Notes under the pieces: model-generated
Told to the model about the DNA's origin: nothing
The model's database searches: none
Seen by the model: the letters and a program-made list of their open reading frames with translations, nothing else
Translations under genes and position numbers: made by a program
In this document: piece after piece, positions 1-12,703 of the stretch
Position numbering within the stretch: position 1 is the stretch's first letter
Layout of the letters: every line of letters starts with the position of its first letter
Assembly: GCA_948567375.1 (NCBI GenBank)
Contig: OX419759.1
Span: 47,407,493-47,471,492, forward strand
DNA: 64,000 bases
Direction of reading: 5' to 3'
Source: Lunularia cruciata
Lineage: Eukaryota > Streptophyta > Marchantiopsida > Lunulariales > Lunulariaceae

Positions 1-620
1 AGGCTCATTCTCTGCCCTAGCTCAGCCAAAGGCACCCCTCTCAAAGCATTTTCCTCCTCTTCCCTTCTTTGCCCTAACATTCCATGTTCATGCACAGCTG
101 GACTTCCCTCTCCCAATGTTTTGCACAAAGCAATTCAAAAATTCTCTTCTCTTGCACACCCAGAAGTTCTTCCCTGCAAAACTTCTACTGTACCCTCTCT
201 CTCCAGCTTTTCCTTGGGAAAATTTCACTCTTGCAGCCCTCACAATCCCTCTCTCCATCAAAATCTTCATGTCAGCACCTTCTTCCCCTCTCTCCTCTTG
301 TCCTTGCAAAAATTGTCTTCTAGCAACCTCACCAAACCACTTCACATTCTTGCAAAAATTGTCTTCCTGCAGTCCTCAAAAACCACTTCTAAAATTTTTC
401 TTGCCCTCCTGACCCAAGCCCTTCCTTTGGGGAAAAACCCTATCAGCCCTTTTGTCTTGCCTCGCTCCTTCAAAACAAGAAATGAACTCCCTCTATTTCT
501 GATAGTCCTCTACCACTTATCTCGTCAAAAAATCTTTCTTTCCAGCAAGCCCTCATCCTTTAAATCATAAACCCCATTTTCTCAGAGTCCTCGTCAGACT
601 TTTCCTTCAAGATCCCAAAC
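1..620. other. Pyrimidine-rich stretch without a recognisable gene
   Basis: The plus strand is rich in C and T, with repeated pieces such as CTTGCAAAAATTGTCTTC (near 303 and again near 352). Open frames exist on both strands, but they are compositionally biased and resemble no family I know. Because it lies downstream (minus strand) of the gag relic at 620-1772, it may belong to the same gypsy element. I see no LTR boundary. Confidence 0.4.
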
Positions 621-1772
621 TTCTCCTATTCAGCCTTAAGCTCATGTAACACATAACTCTCAAGTTTTGAATGGCACCAATGGTACGCATGGAGGCACCG
701 TGTCTTTCAATGCAATTTTCGCATCTTTCCAAAAAATCACTCCTTGTTGAATAGTATCAGAAAAATCACCACAATCCTTCCTGGTGTGTTAAGTCTCATC
801 ACATCAAATAAACCTTTGTACATACCCTTGCTTTGTCACCATTTTGAATTCAAAACCGCTTCCTTTCCTCATCTCACCAATTTTATTTGTAGATCCCTCA
901 TCCCTTTCACCAAGTCATTGATGGTGGCCTTTTGTAAGGGAGTGGTGACAACAAGATTAAGGAAAATTGATGTTATGGCACTAGGTGTCACTGGTTGCCT
1001 TGGAGCTCTCACGACCGCCGGTGGTATTGCTTTCAATCTTACCGCCACCTTTCCTCTATGGTATTCTTGCTTGGCAAGAATACTCACCGCTTCTGAGACC
1101 TTCTTCCAACCAGATGTAAATCCACTATCCTCAGACCCATCCTCTGGCAAGACCTCCAACTCCCTTTGAAGCTCATTGTTTGTTGATTGAAGGAACAACT
1201 CCATCTTGTCACTCTCAAGCGTGAGCTTCTCCATTTGAGACAATTGTGAATATTATCTCTCAAACTCCGGAAATAGCTCAATCACACTCAAACCCTTAGC
1301 AGCCTTGTTCAATCACTCCATGAATGAATGACTTCTTGGTTTCCCTATCCGCATCCTCCAAGCAATACTCCTCCTTTAGATGAAGAGAAAATCCCTCCCA
1401 ATTGTCTCCATGAGCTCAAATGATTTCTCTCATGTGTACACGAAGCTCCGAGATCACCGCAAGCTCAAATGTGCAGATCATCTCTTGTTCAGGGACCTTA
1501 TTGAGCTCCATCTCCCTTGAGTAATACTTCAGGTATTTCAAAATGTTCCTCCCGTCAGATTGATCTAACATCCCCACAATCAATTGCAAGGCTTTAGTAG
1601 CCAATGCCTCCTTGCATTCTATAATTTGATGTTGTAGTTGCATATATAATGCAAATGCTTGGAACATTTGTGCTATAGCCGGATCAATCTGTAATGTGGG
1701 TGCCTCTCCTAAGCTACTTGCACCCAAAACCCATATGCTCTTGTTTGATCTCTTGTCCATGTCTACCAACAA
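620..1772 (-). pseudogene. Ty3/gypsy retrotransposon gag relic (capsid region plus zinc-knuckle remnant)
   Basis: In a gypsy element, gag makes the structural protein of the cytoplasmic virus-like particle. Read on the minus strand, an N-terminal piece (1416-1772) and a second open piece (869-1243) belong to one protein. Between them, frame changes hide a stretch with the gag-like pattern NWEGFSLHLKEEY, then ELFPEFER, then YSQLSQMEKLTLESDKMELF. The second piece has WKKVSEAVSILAKQE and INDLVKGMRDLQIKL, which I recognise as a plant gypsy gag type. Further on, around 740-815, the remnant HTRKDC followed by IQQGVIFWKDAKIALKDT looks like the end of a CCHC zinc knuckle that has lost its first cysteine. 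At least two frameshifts and several stops show that it is dead. The gag assignment is from remembered family patterns, not a search. Confidence 0.7.
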
Positions 1773-2640
1773 CCTCCTTTCTAACTCTCCACCCCAAAAG
1801 TTTCACATTGAGTTCACCAACTATCATACTTTGCCTTTCTTCCTAGGAACATACATGGTGCCTAACAGTGGAGCCTATAGATCAGAGGTTGTAGATTAAC
1901 CTGTCCCTACTAGTTTGAGCGTGTGTAGAACCCAACCAGTTAAACCTTCCACTCTAGGTTTTGGTATTTTTCCTATCGGGTGAGGGGAATAATGGGCAAC
2001 CTAACATGTCATCATAACACACACTTTTGGTCTATTGGTCATCACTTCAAACGTAACCAAGTTAGCTTTCCTCCATCATTTCTTCTTGAGTCTACTTCTT
2101 TATATCATCAAATCTGGTCCCATCTTCTCAGGCTCAAGCACTTCTAACACTGCAACTTTTGGTGATGATCACTCATTCTTGCTACTACTTGGCTGTGATT
2201 TTTGCATAGATGGTACTAGCTATACAATCTTGTCGGTGCTAGTTATGGGAACAGGTGAAGGTGCAATGGTTTGTGACTGCTCTAAATTTTCTTGTTTGTT
2301 CCCTAGGTTAATTTCCCAACTCCTCGAACAAGTCTTGAACTTCCTTTTAAATATTTGTGCAATATCGGGGCGGATTGGAGGTTTGACCAGTGGAGACTAC
2401 CATTGCTTGCTATGGTTGTAGTCACACAAGATCCAATAGGTCGTTTGACCTTCCTTCTTATTTCATCTAAGTTAACAACTTCACTTACTTATCAAACAAA
2501 CTCTTTTTTAGGTGGTCATACTTCTTAGTTGTCACAAGTTTTGACAACAATGAGGCATCAAAAGAGGAAGTATTATTATCTTTGGTTGAGCTTGTCATGA
2601 CTTGATTCACCTCATTTCAGGCCATGCTTCATTATTAATT
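1773..2640 (-). other. Degenerate sequence upstream of the gypsy gag relic
   Basis: On the minus strand this lies directly 5' of the gag relic, where the leader or the N-terminal part of the polyprotein should be. Short open pieces occur (for example around 2310-2400), but stops interrupt all frames. No primer-binding site or LTR end could be identified. Confidence 0.3.
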
Positions 2641-3924
2641 AATGCAACATCTTTTGATATTAATACATCCACGTTAAGGAACTTAACAATTGCATCCATC
2701 TTAGGTAGAAGTGGGTAAGGTACAAACCTCATTGGTCATAGCACACATGTGTGGGCAAGTTATCCTAGTAAGGCTTGGTGCCTTATAGTTTCAACACAAA
2801 TAGCAGTAGGGAGGCAGCCATTGTGGTTCTGGACAACTCAATGCCCAATGGTCCATTGCTCCACAATTATAACATTCACCGCCTCCTAAGTAGACTCCCT
2901 AGTAGATTGAAAATGTTTGAAAGAGAAATTTCAAAGGAGAGGCAGAAGGTTGCAAAACAAAGGAAAGTCATCAACATCAAAGGTAGAAATCTCAAAGGAG
3001 AATCTGTAGGACAATGAAGACTTGGAGATAATTTTGAATGGAGCTACAACAAATAGGGAGACTAAGAGTTGTAAGAGATAGGGATTAGGACAAGGTTGAT
3101 TTCACTTCTTCCTTTGTATGCTTGGACAGTTGAAGAGTTTAGGTGTGGTCATTGTTTAGTCTAGAGTTTTTTGGCCTTTCTCCCAAGGGTTTATAAACTA
3201 CAAGGCTTGGTATTGTGATGAATATGAGGTTCCTTGTGATTGAATGTGAGTATTTTGATCCATGAATATTGTTAGGGAGAGGACTACATTCTTGGAGCTC
3301 CTAGACTAGTTACACAAGCAAATCCTACCACTCACCTGGTCACATTGAAATGAAACTGGCCCGTGGGCTTGTGACTTTGTGACAACTTGGCACATATCAT
3401 TTTTGCAGTAATCAGGTAAGTAAAGTTTATTCTTGAAGAGATAAGAAATGTCCAAATACAAATCAAAGAAACCAAATAAGTTCTTCTTGGTTGTGTCTTT
3501 AATCTCTCAGGTAGAAACTACACCCAAAAGAGAGTAACAAGCATTGACACGTAGTCTCGTCACAATAATTTGTCACCCATAATCACAACTCCATCAAATC
3601 TTTCCAAACAACCTTGATTGTGATGATTCAATCCCTACCAAAAATGGCATTTCATTGCAAAACGACTTCACCTTAGAATTTTGTTCCACCCCTCTACTAA
3701 AGGCACAACTTCCTCAGTCAAATTCACTTCACATCAACACTACGCTGCACTCACAATTGCAAAATACTACCAAGACTACAATTCTTCTCAAATCTGTCAA
3801 GGCATTGCTCCCATTGCACTTCACTCAAGATCAAACACACAAAATGAAGATCAAGGTTATGGAATCCAACATCTAACATGCACACTGACTTGCACTTCAA
3901 AATTCTACACACACTCACAAACAC
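2641..3924. other. No gene seen; decayed repeat sequence
   Basis: Only short open frames occur, with no recognisable domain. A stretch at about 3400-3560 weakly resembles part of the large repeat family near 8440-8600 and 61090-61250 (shared AACTA..CCCAAAAGAGAGTA-type wording), suggesting a very old relative. Confidence 0.35.
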
Positions 3925-4390
3925 AAACATAACATTGATACTTGGAATTAAGCTCAAGCAATGAGCATTGAAATCAGCACTTTGCTTTATCTATTCTTAA
4001 AATCATGAGCACTGAACAACATCATATTGCAAATGCCACCTTTTAATATGCATAGCTCTTCAATAGTTATCTAACAACTATACTATTCTACAACAATTTT
4101 TCATACCTATAGATCCAAAATGACAATGCACCTCTTCATATTTGCCACTTCAAATCTCAAATTTGTTACTACTCCGACCCAATGTCTACTTCTTCTTTGG
4201 CTTCCAAACCCAAGTAACCTCACATACTACTCTATCCTTGGGCTTCCCAACTATAGATTCTTCTACCAATTCTAACACCTCTTCACTTTGATCTGCGATT
4301 CCCGTCATGTGCAATCTACATACATCTTCTTCCTACAACCCATCTTTCTCTAATATCTCCAATGTCAACTCCAAAGATATTTGGAGTTGA
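3925..4390. repeat. Inverted repeat arm 1 (partner 12140-12560)
   Basis: Read as reverse complement, this stretch matches 12140-12560. Shared words include GCACTTTGCTTTATCT versus AGATAAAGCAAAGTG, the block around ATTCTTCTACCAATTCTAACAC, and GATTCCCGTCAT versus ATGACGGGAAT. Similarity is moderate, so this is an old pair. In the coding orientation (minus here, plus at 12140) it contains a short open segment with LELVEE and CEVT, probably the 3' end of a retroelement ORF plus its 3' non-coding sequence. Confidence 0.65.
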
Positions 4391-5013
4391 AAAATATTGG
4401 AATTGATTGGAATTGATTTCTTGCTCCTCAAACTTTCACTTTCTATTTCTCTTCATTGACTTGGCCCCGCCTCATGCATCACACTTCTTCTTGATTGGAT
4501 ACCTCTTTGAATGATAACCTTCTTCTCCTCTTTCTCTAAAACTTCCTCTTTTTCCTTCCGGTTATCTTCTTCTACCATCTCCAGCTTTCCCTCTTCTTCC
4601 TCTGGTACTGGCTGCATCTCCACTCCATCCTCACTCTTGCTACTTGCTTCACCACTCTGAGTTCAAGTTCTTCTTCTCTCTCCAAGCCTTTGGACTTTCA
4701 CTTGGCCTCACCTTCTGATTCTTTCTCTGACAATGCTATTACCACCAGGTCTTTCTTCGGGTTCACTTTTTGAGTCTTTTGTGGTCTCATTGCTGCAACT
4801 TCTTCTTTGGGTCCACTCCTCTTCTTTGAATTCCGAGCATTCACTGCCAGTCTCACACTCTACCCTGTCTATGCATAGTACTTGTCACTATTTCTGATCT
4901 AAAGAATGTGCTATTGCTCATCAGCATCAGCATCTCTCCTGAAGTTGGGATGGAAGTGCGACACCATCTTATGTCATTTTCCTGCATGCAATATATTCAA
5001 TCCCAAGTAAAAC
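4391..5013. other. Pyrimidine-rich decayed region, no gene identified
   Basis: A CT-rich sequence continues the element of the preceding inverted-repeat arm up to the start of repeat copy A. The minus strand is glutamate/lysine-rich in translation, but broken by stops. Confidence 0.3.
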
Positions 5014-8000
5014 AAAAACTTCCTCTACTTTGATATCATTAATGTAGACTTCCACCTAGCTATCCTTTCCAACATCTTGAGTACCCACCCACATCCTCAA
5101 TTATACCATGCCATGCAAAAACTAACCAAGGACTTTAAATTGTCCATCTGCATTTGCAATCTAAAGCACCTACCTACTTTTCTCCAAGTTTTGTCAGCCA
5201 AGATCTTCCATATTTTGGTGAAAAACCATCTATATAAGATGGAGTGGCCATCACAAGATGAATTCTATGAGTTATCTATTTTTCTACAATGGCAACTTCT
5301 TGGGGACTTGGAACACAAAATCAGTGTCCTCATTGAAGCTAACCGTTTTAAGTGATCAAACATCAAATTTTGCAATCTGCAGAATCAAATTCCACAATCC
5401 ACACCTAAGAATGCCTCAAACAATTGCTCTCTATGGATATCATTGAAGCATGCAACTTCATTGTCATATACATCAAACCTGACTCTCCACTCCCCAACCA
5501 TCCTCAAGCTTATTCTAACAAGGACCTTGTGTTTGATGCAAACACAACAGCCCCATACCATACTCCTCAATTTTATCAATGGCGGATAAATCTATGAGAA
5601 GACGAGACCTTTTTACTTGTCAATGGCCTCATGATGACTCCGGCATTGGTGGAACCTTGTCTACTCTCTCTCTGTGTCTTTCAAGATAACCTCCAATATG
5701 TATTATGGTGCCTCCATTTTTCTAAAATTTGCCCATTTTGACCAAATCATGCTTAGATGATAGAAAAGGCCAATGAAGTTAGTAGTTACCATTGCACTTT
5801 CCCCAAAAAAAAGGTGGCCTCAAAATTGTATCACAAAAATCATGATGGTGCATCACTCTGAGTGATATAGGATAATCACAAGTGCTTATAGGCACTTGTG
5901 ATTATTAGTACTTACAAGCTTGAAGTACACAATGATGCCAAAGCACTACAACAAGAGAATGATTAGATCACAAAACATGTTGATGAAGAAGAAGTTGACA
6001 TTGAACCCAATGTTCCAGACCCTCCACTTAGTATTACGGACCAAAATTGGTGAAGGATCAATGCACTCAAAAATAGTGCTAGTTGAGGAAGGCACTCAAT
6101 TTATCATACATTCAATTGGAGTTGCACTGCAACTAATGGATATCCTGCTGCCCCAATTCCAAGCCAAATGTCTTGACATTGTGGATTACACCACACTTGT
6201 TCCAAACATGTACAAAAAAATCTATACTCAAAAGGCAAAAGAAGACCTTGCTAAAGAAGAAGTGGCCAAGGCTAGAGACCTATGCAAGGAATAAATGAGG
6301 AAGGTAAATGATGTGGTGTAGGAGAACCAAGACATCAAGAAGCAGAATTCTACCCTAAACACCAACTATGATTACAAGGCCAAAGAGAATTGGAAGATAC
6401 AAGGAGAGTTAAGTCCAATTCAACTTGAGCACAAGCAGCACCAATCAGAATTTGAAGACCAATTCCATAGCAAGGGCAAAGAACTAGAGAGCACTTAGAA
6501 TGAGCTGAAGGATGCCCAATATAGAATTGGCACCTTAGAAGTCTAGATGCATGAGTACTGGAAGGAGGTGGCACTCCAATTGAATCATATGGCCGGGGAG
6601 TTTGAGAAAAAATTGGCTAAGCAAGTAGAGAGCATTCTAATGCATGAGATATTGCAAGTGGAGTGGGGTACTTGGAACCAACAGATGGAGGAAGCCAAGC
6701 AAAAAACAATTCAGCAGTTGGAAAAGGGTAGAAATTTCTTCATAGAGAAGGTTAAGGAAGAGGTGCAATTTCAAGCACTAGAAGCAAAATGGCATGAGCT
6801 CAAGTTCCAGATATAGAGACTGGAAGGCCAGTAGTTTCAGGAGGAGAAGATGAATCTCCTATCCTTGCAGTTAAAGGAACACATTTCATAAATTTATTGA
6901 AACGTGTCACACTCCCTTGTTAGAAAAGCTAGATACCAAGCACAAACATAACAATTAGTTAGGTACCTTGAAAGTGAACATAGTATATCACTCCCAACAG
7001 TTCAAGCCAAAGGCACTTCACCAAGAAATTTCTTTGTAGGTATAGGCAATATATGTAATTGATGAAATACTCAGAATTGTATACTAGTAACATGCTTCAA
7101 GTGTATAGTTGGAATTGTTTGCTCAAAGGTTGTAGGTTAAAATTAGATTAGGTGGGGAAGAGCTGGAAACTATCTTGACATGTGTTGGGCACCTGATCAA
7201 TTAGTATATGGTTAAGATAAGATAAGATTAGGACCTTAATTGAGTGATGAACATAGTAACTTAGGATTTCTAGAATACCCACTTGAGCCCTTGATCTTTT
7301 TGGCTTGATGCCAAAAAGGGTACTCAAGGCCAAGGACCACAAACACTCATGTTTATTTTTCCATACTTCAATTATAAGTAAAGAGTTCTTCAGATTCTTT
7401 GCAAGTTATGTCTTTTCACTCTATGTGTTGTCCAATATCTAGGTAAGAGTAGAGGTGAGGAATTTCCCAATACAATCACAAGTGTTTTAGCATAGAGCTT
7501 GTACTTGCCATTGATCAAGGGTGTTCCTTGAAGGATCCAAAGGAGTGGATTGGGAAATCCTTTGCATGGGAAGTACCACAAAATCAAAAGAACCAAGACA
7601 TCTGGCCAAGATAAAGTGTAATTGTTAGTCACGCCTTCTAAGAAGGGTGGTATGAATTGCAAGAGTAGCAACTTGAGAATGGAGTAGCACCTAGAGTGAA
7701 GCAAGTCATCACCCTCAGGAGTAACTTGGATAACATTTCTAGTGAAAGGGATTCTTTTGGTTTTTGTTTGTTGTTTGCTAGAAGAGATGACACTACCCTC
7801 TTCACAGAGTATTTCCTACCAAAGAGGTTAAATAAGAAGTAATAAACAAACTTTGATATGGTGGCACTTTCCTTCATTCTAAGTCATTTCCAACTAGTAT
7901 CATTATCTGAAAACTACCTGTTCTTATTTTTAATACTATAAGTACATTAACATTGGGTTGGCACATGTACCACCCTTTTGGTTTACCCTTCTTCTAGTAG

Positions 8001-8925
8001 TCCTTACCTCATAATAGACGGCCTCCACCAAGTATTGTGCTGACACAATTTGTTTCAACAAAGTAAAACCCACCCCTCAACTGAATTTGCATTGGCCTTA
8101 TGATTAAGATTCCCTTCCTCTTGATACCTTGGTGTTGTATAGTCTCCCACACCAAACATGAATAAAAGCCAATTTTTTTTATTATCCCAAGCCAAGTAGG
8201 ACAATCTCAAATAATATAAGGAAAGTTATGCATGGTTTATTTGCAAATGCTGCCAAGCATCCAATTTCATCATTTTTTGAATCATTATCTTCACAAATGC
8301 ATTATGGAAAGTAGCTTTTGCAACTTCCAACAAAAAGTGGTTTATCTCAACCTCCACCAATAAGGATGAAGCCATAACTAGCAAACATGGCTTATTGGGA
8401 GGTGTCACAACTTAGTGTGGACATACTTATAGTATAATCTGTAAGAACGGATTATTCCCACAACGATACGGTATGGAAATAGCTATATTTGAAGAGAAAG
8501 TGTGATATTATTATACTTCATCTATTGTTAAGTCTTTAACCTCTTAGGTAGGAACTATTCCCAAAAGAGAGTAGTGTCATCCACAATGGCACACTACCAA
8601 AAACTAAAATAGTCAAATAACTTCCACAAAAGACATACTACTAATGGTGCTCCTAAAGGTGATGGTTTAGTTTGTATCGATGAGCAAAGGCCCAAAAGTC
8701 TTTCCCTTGTAGTTCCCTATTGGGCAAACTACAATGCTAATGAGAATGCTCTACCCTTCCCAAAAGGCATTTCCACCACTATATTGCAAGTTTGTGATAC
8801 ACTTTACTTTTTTCTATACATGGTACTTAATGATACTTGAAGTCCTCGGGACCATTCAATGCATCACCCCAATTCTTCAAAACACCCCAGGATCCTACAT
8901 CCCAATCAAGCCTGACTGCCTCCTT
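5014..8925 (+). pseudogene. Unknown coiled-coil protein relic of repeat copy A
   Basis: I do not recognise this protein. The better-preserved part runs from about 5080 to 7040. It has an N-terminal globular-looking section (LEHKISVLIEAN, then VTYIKP, near 5300-5490), a segment with KCLDIVDYTTLVPNMYKK, and then a long charged helix. The helix is rich in Glu, Lys and Gln (KEDLAKEEVAKARDLCKE, LEHKQHQSEFEDQFHSKG, QQLEKGRNFFIEKVKEE), which is typical of coiled coil. Stops and frame changes occur every 100-300 bp. A further block at 8690-8925 (NANENALPFPKGIST, ending HPNQA then stop) keeps the same frame in copy C, so the original ORF may have reached that far. No catalytic motif was seen. Confidence 0.5.
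5872..5905. repeat. Perfect 14-bp inverted repeat with 6-base loop
   Basis: ATAATCACAAGTGC (5872-5885) is followed by a 6-base loop and its exact reverse complement (5892-5905). Copies B and C have only the first arm, followed by different sequence, so the second arm arose in copy A. Confidence 0.85.
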
Positions 8926-9639
8926 GCATTCCAGCCTTTTTGTTCTTCTTTGAGTTCTTTACCACTTCTTGATCAAGCAATCACTAAACATACACAACAC
9001 TAACAGTTACACACTAAGGATTATGGAGGTCCTTACTCTTCTTTATCAAGACAGAACCCAATTTACATACAAACAAGCAAGTAGAAAACAAGTACACTAA
9101 GCATACAGAAATTGGACAGAAAGATGTGGTTTGGAATTATGGGATTAAGTCAGGATGATTCCCCTTATATGGGATTCATCCCCTATTGTGCAATGCTACA
9201 ATTCCATGATTAATTCTAAACACATTAAGATTTACCATAATGTACCTAACTTATCATTCCTAATTAAATGCTATAATAGCATGCCCTATACGGTATGGTT
9301 TATTGTACACTCAACCAATCACATGGCTTTAGATAGACATCAAGAGAATGGTCTTGATGACACGGCATGACAAAAGTGTTCTACTATACATCAATACTAT
9401 TGTATAGATGGTCTATACAAATGTTGTCTCTTGAAAGTGATACCATTCTGATGATGATCCTACCCCAATGATGCTTGAAACCAATAGTCTCCCACCACAA
9501 TGACGTTTGACTCCAATGATCATGACTTGCTATACGTATGTAAACATTTATGATTGATATAGTAGTCCCTATAACATAGATCCACCTTCACTTTTATATC
9601 TTTGAATCAACTCATTTACATGCTCCTTTACCCCTTAAG

Positions 9640-10977
9640 TTCTTTGTGAATATTAGACAAGACACCTTGTACCAGGCATTGGTATGCTTCTACAATTGGT
9701 CAATCAACTTGCGTAATTGCTTGTTTGAATAAATTTTTGCCTCCAACAAATATATCCCTAAATTTACTTCCCTTAGCTTTGTGTTAAAAGCTTGAGTCAT
9801 AACCAACATTTCTACTTATATCATTAGTCAATCCACAACATCCTCTGTGATAGTAAGAACCTCATCCACTCCTGTTCTAGGGTATCCTAGATGGATTGCA
9901 CTTCCCTCTCTACTTCTTTCCTATTTAGCACATGAAGGATTTGTTCCTTTTCTTCATGATCATTCACAATTGTGGTAAAATCCTCAATGCACATTTGGGT
10001 CTTCTTGCTATTGGTGTTGTAGACTTGTTTGAGCTTTTCACCTTGGAGGTGGAGAACCTTTATTTCTTGTTTAATGGATGCTACCTCCTCATCCCCAAGC
10101 ACTTAGCTATTCCTTGTGCTTCTTCTTCATCTCCTTAGCACAATTCTGGGCTCCCTTGGATAGTGAATAAATTTATATACAATTGAGAAATCCGCTATCT
10201 TGATCCAACCATCTCTTCCTTCCTTCCTTCCTTCCTTCCTTCCTTCCTTACATGGTGGCAATTTTGTTCTCCTTGGTGCTCAATTTCCCCTCTTGTGCCA
10301 CCTTGTAATCTATGAATGTGTGCTCCTACTAGGACATACATATCTTTAGCAATGTGACCTCAGCCTTGTTACTATACCACTCTTCTTTGTATTTCCCTAG
10401 TAGGGCATCACTATCTCTCTTCTAGACCTTGTGGTCCTTTGAAAAGGAATTAAACTCCTCCCTCTTGCTTTGCAACTCCACTTCCTTAGCTGCAAGTGCC
10501 ATCTTCAACATGTGGATCTTAGGTCATCCTTTTCTTCAGCCTTGTTTCCATCTTGGCTTTCCAAAACTTGGTCACATCGATGATTCCTCTCTTTGTATAT
10601 CACAAGGCACATCGTGAGCTACATGAGCTCTTGAGTGTCTCTTTGGCTAAGAAGTCACACTTGATATTGGCAATGTCATAAAACTAAATGATATGAGCCT
10701 CCAACCATGTGATACTAGCATGCGCCTTAGCCAGCTTCTTCTTGCTCTCAACCTTTCCCAAATGGCATTTTGAATGTGATAGTTTAGATACTCTATCAGA
10801 CCCTTATAGTCCATCACCATAGGATCTATCTCCTAGTAAGCAAGAAGCAATTCTTCCATGGCCTTTAATATTGGTCCCAAAACATGAATGACCCATGTCA
10901 ACAATAGTGGATAGTTTAGCATGGGTTCTCTATGTCCTTTTGAACTCATTTTGGAATGAGTTTCCTTTCCTTGTGGG
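9640..10977 (-). pseudogene. Unknown long coiled-coil protein relic, C-terminal part (copy A)
   Basis: On the minus strand, opposing the 5014-8925 relic. The best open piece (9887-10102) reads as a helix rich in charged residues (EVASIKQEIKVLHLQGEKLKQ, split here as EVASIKQEIKVL and HLQGEKLKQ) and has a close counterpart in copy C around 62500-62690. The 5' part continues across an insertion at 14683-15221. There are many stops and no recognised domain. A TTCC microsatellite sits inside it. The product is unknown; the coiled-coil character is judged from composition only. Confidence 0.45.
10215..10250. repeat. (TTCC)n microsatellite
   Basis: About nine TTCC units. A shorter run lies at the corresponding place in copy C (about 62788-62807), so the tract predates the split of the copies and has since changed length. 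Confidence 0.9.
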
Positions 10978-10983
10978 ACCTAT

Positions 10984-11320
10984 GAGCCGGCTTATCTCTC
11001 ACTTAGGATGTACCTTTGATGGCTATTGTGGTAGCACACCATGGACTAAGAAGGCAAAGACCCCAACTCCATCATACTCCTCCAAAGCTAACACTCCAAG
11101 ACTCAAGATATTGCCCACTAGAGAACTCAATGAGAGAGATAATTGCAAATGAAAGGATGATGAATGCCTCTACATCCCGAATTTATATACTTGTGAAATA
11201 TTTTTGCACCAAAATTACTAATTATTGGAGTAACTCAAGTTACTAGGCTAAAAGTCAAATAAAGTCAAAAAGCTAAAGGAACATCTATGCTCATGGGCAT
11301 ATTTGTGGTACCCACATTTT
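10984..11320. repeat. LTR-like repeat, partial copy 1
   Basis: It starts at TGAGCCGGCTTATCTCTCAC and matches the first roughly 330 bp of 13201-13920 and of 18310-19030. Shared blocks include GCACACCATGGACTAAGAAG, CCCCAACTCCATCATACTCC and AACTCAAGTTACTAGGCT. It stops where the following unrelated sequence begins. Confidence 0.7.
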
Positions 11321-12139
11321 TTGGTTTTGACGTGTTTTAAAGAAGAAATGTATAGTCAAGGCAAAATTGAACCCAAATGGAGATAAAAGAGGAAGAATTG
11401 AGTCTTTGGGTCAAACTTAAGAAAGTCAACTTCATGTCAGAGGAAGAAGGACTCAGATCAGAATGGAGGAGTGTAGAACCCGAAGGAGGAATGGAAGTTG
11501 CAAGTCAAGATTACTGCGGGAGCCATATCTCAATAATATAAATTTCAAATCATACTTGCTATATCTCATTGAAAATATCTTGTTTAAAGCTTTCTATTGC
11601 CACCAAAACCACCAAGTTTGGAGGTTTGTTGCAAAAGCTACAAGTATTTGAAGTTTTGGGAGTAGATGTATAAAGTAGTTGAGTGTCTTCATGTTAGTGT
11701 CTTCGGGTTCATAGTACTTTGGGTCTCTACAAATTTGGGTTAGAAGCTTCTTTGCATGAGGAAAAAGGTGACCAAATTTGAGGGAGTCGGACCTTGGAGT
11801 GTAGTGAAGGTGACTTTGAGGGTTTTGCCAAAGGCATCAGAGGAAATTAGCATAGTGAAAGAAAATATTTAGGATACCCATGACCTCAATTTCAATTCTG
11901 ATTGAAGATAAGATATAATTAGAAGAGAAATAGTAGCATTGAATGAATCATAGTGCAAGATCAGATAATAAGTGTCTTTGGATCAATTACATGAGCGGTT
12001 AGGGGAAAATGGATTACAAATCGAAGGCGTAGATAGCGTACCCATGCTTTCAATTACAATTCTTGATGAGGATATAATAGAATTAGCAAAGGAATTGATA
12101 GAAGTTAGATGTGAAGTAAGAGAAGTAGGAGTGTAGGTG
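11321..12139. other. Sequence nested in the insertion, no gene identified
   Basis: Purine-rich on the plus strand, with short open frames (for example 11463-11651) and no recognisable domain. It leads into the inverted-repeat arm at 12140 and may be coding sequence of the same lost element. Confidence 0.3.
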
Positions 12140-12560
12140 TCTTTGGATTTGACTCTTGACACTTTGGAGTAGCATGGGTCTAAAGATAAAGAGTTAAAAA
12201 GGTTACCAATGACGGGAATTGCAGATTAGGAAGGAGTGTTAGAATTGGTAGAAGAATTGGTAGTTGGTAAACTCAAGGATAAAGTAGTATGTGAGGTTAC
12301 TTTGGGTTTGAAAGTCTAAGGTGAAGTAGACATCGAATCAGAGTAGTAATAACTTTGAGATTTGAAGAGGTGCATTGTCAATTTGGATCTACAAGTTGGT
12401 AAAGTTGTTGTAGGAAATGGTATATTAGTTAGATAATTGTCTATTGCTCTACTATTTAAAGAAGACATTTGTAGTATTCTGTTGTTTAGTATTCATAATT
12501 TATGAAGAAAGATAAAGCAAAGTGTTGATTTTAGTGTTTGTCACTTGAGCTTGATTTTGA
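12140..12560. repeat. Inverted repeat arm 2 (partner 3925-4390)
   Basis: It matches the reverse complement of 3925-4390. In this orientation a short open stretch (LELVEELVVGKLKDKVVCEV) precedes AT-rich non-coding sequence that ends near TATCAGCGC (about 12562), which vaguely resembles a plant initiator-methionine primer-binding site. Confidence 0.6.
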
Positions 12561-12703
12561 GTATCAGCGCTGTAAAAGACCAAGACCGAGGAGAGAAATA
12601 AGAGAATGGAAGCTCACATTGGGATGTTGGAATGAGTGAAAACTTTGAATGCCAAGCATAGGCTTTGGCTTTGGTATCTATAGGTAGCATACAAGGCCCT
12701 TGA

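Noticed and set aside
744-1169. 141-residue plus-strand ORF
   Set aside because: It is the antisense shadow of the minus-strand gypsy gag relic, whose motifs and zinc-knuckle context fit a known family.
12562-12575. TATCAGCGC as a primer-binding site
   Set aside because: It differs from the initiator-Met complement at key bases, and no LTR end could be fixed next to it.
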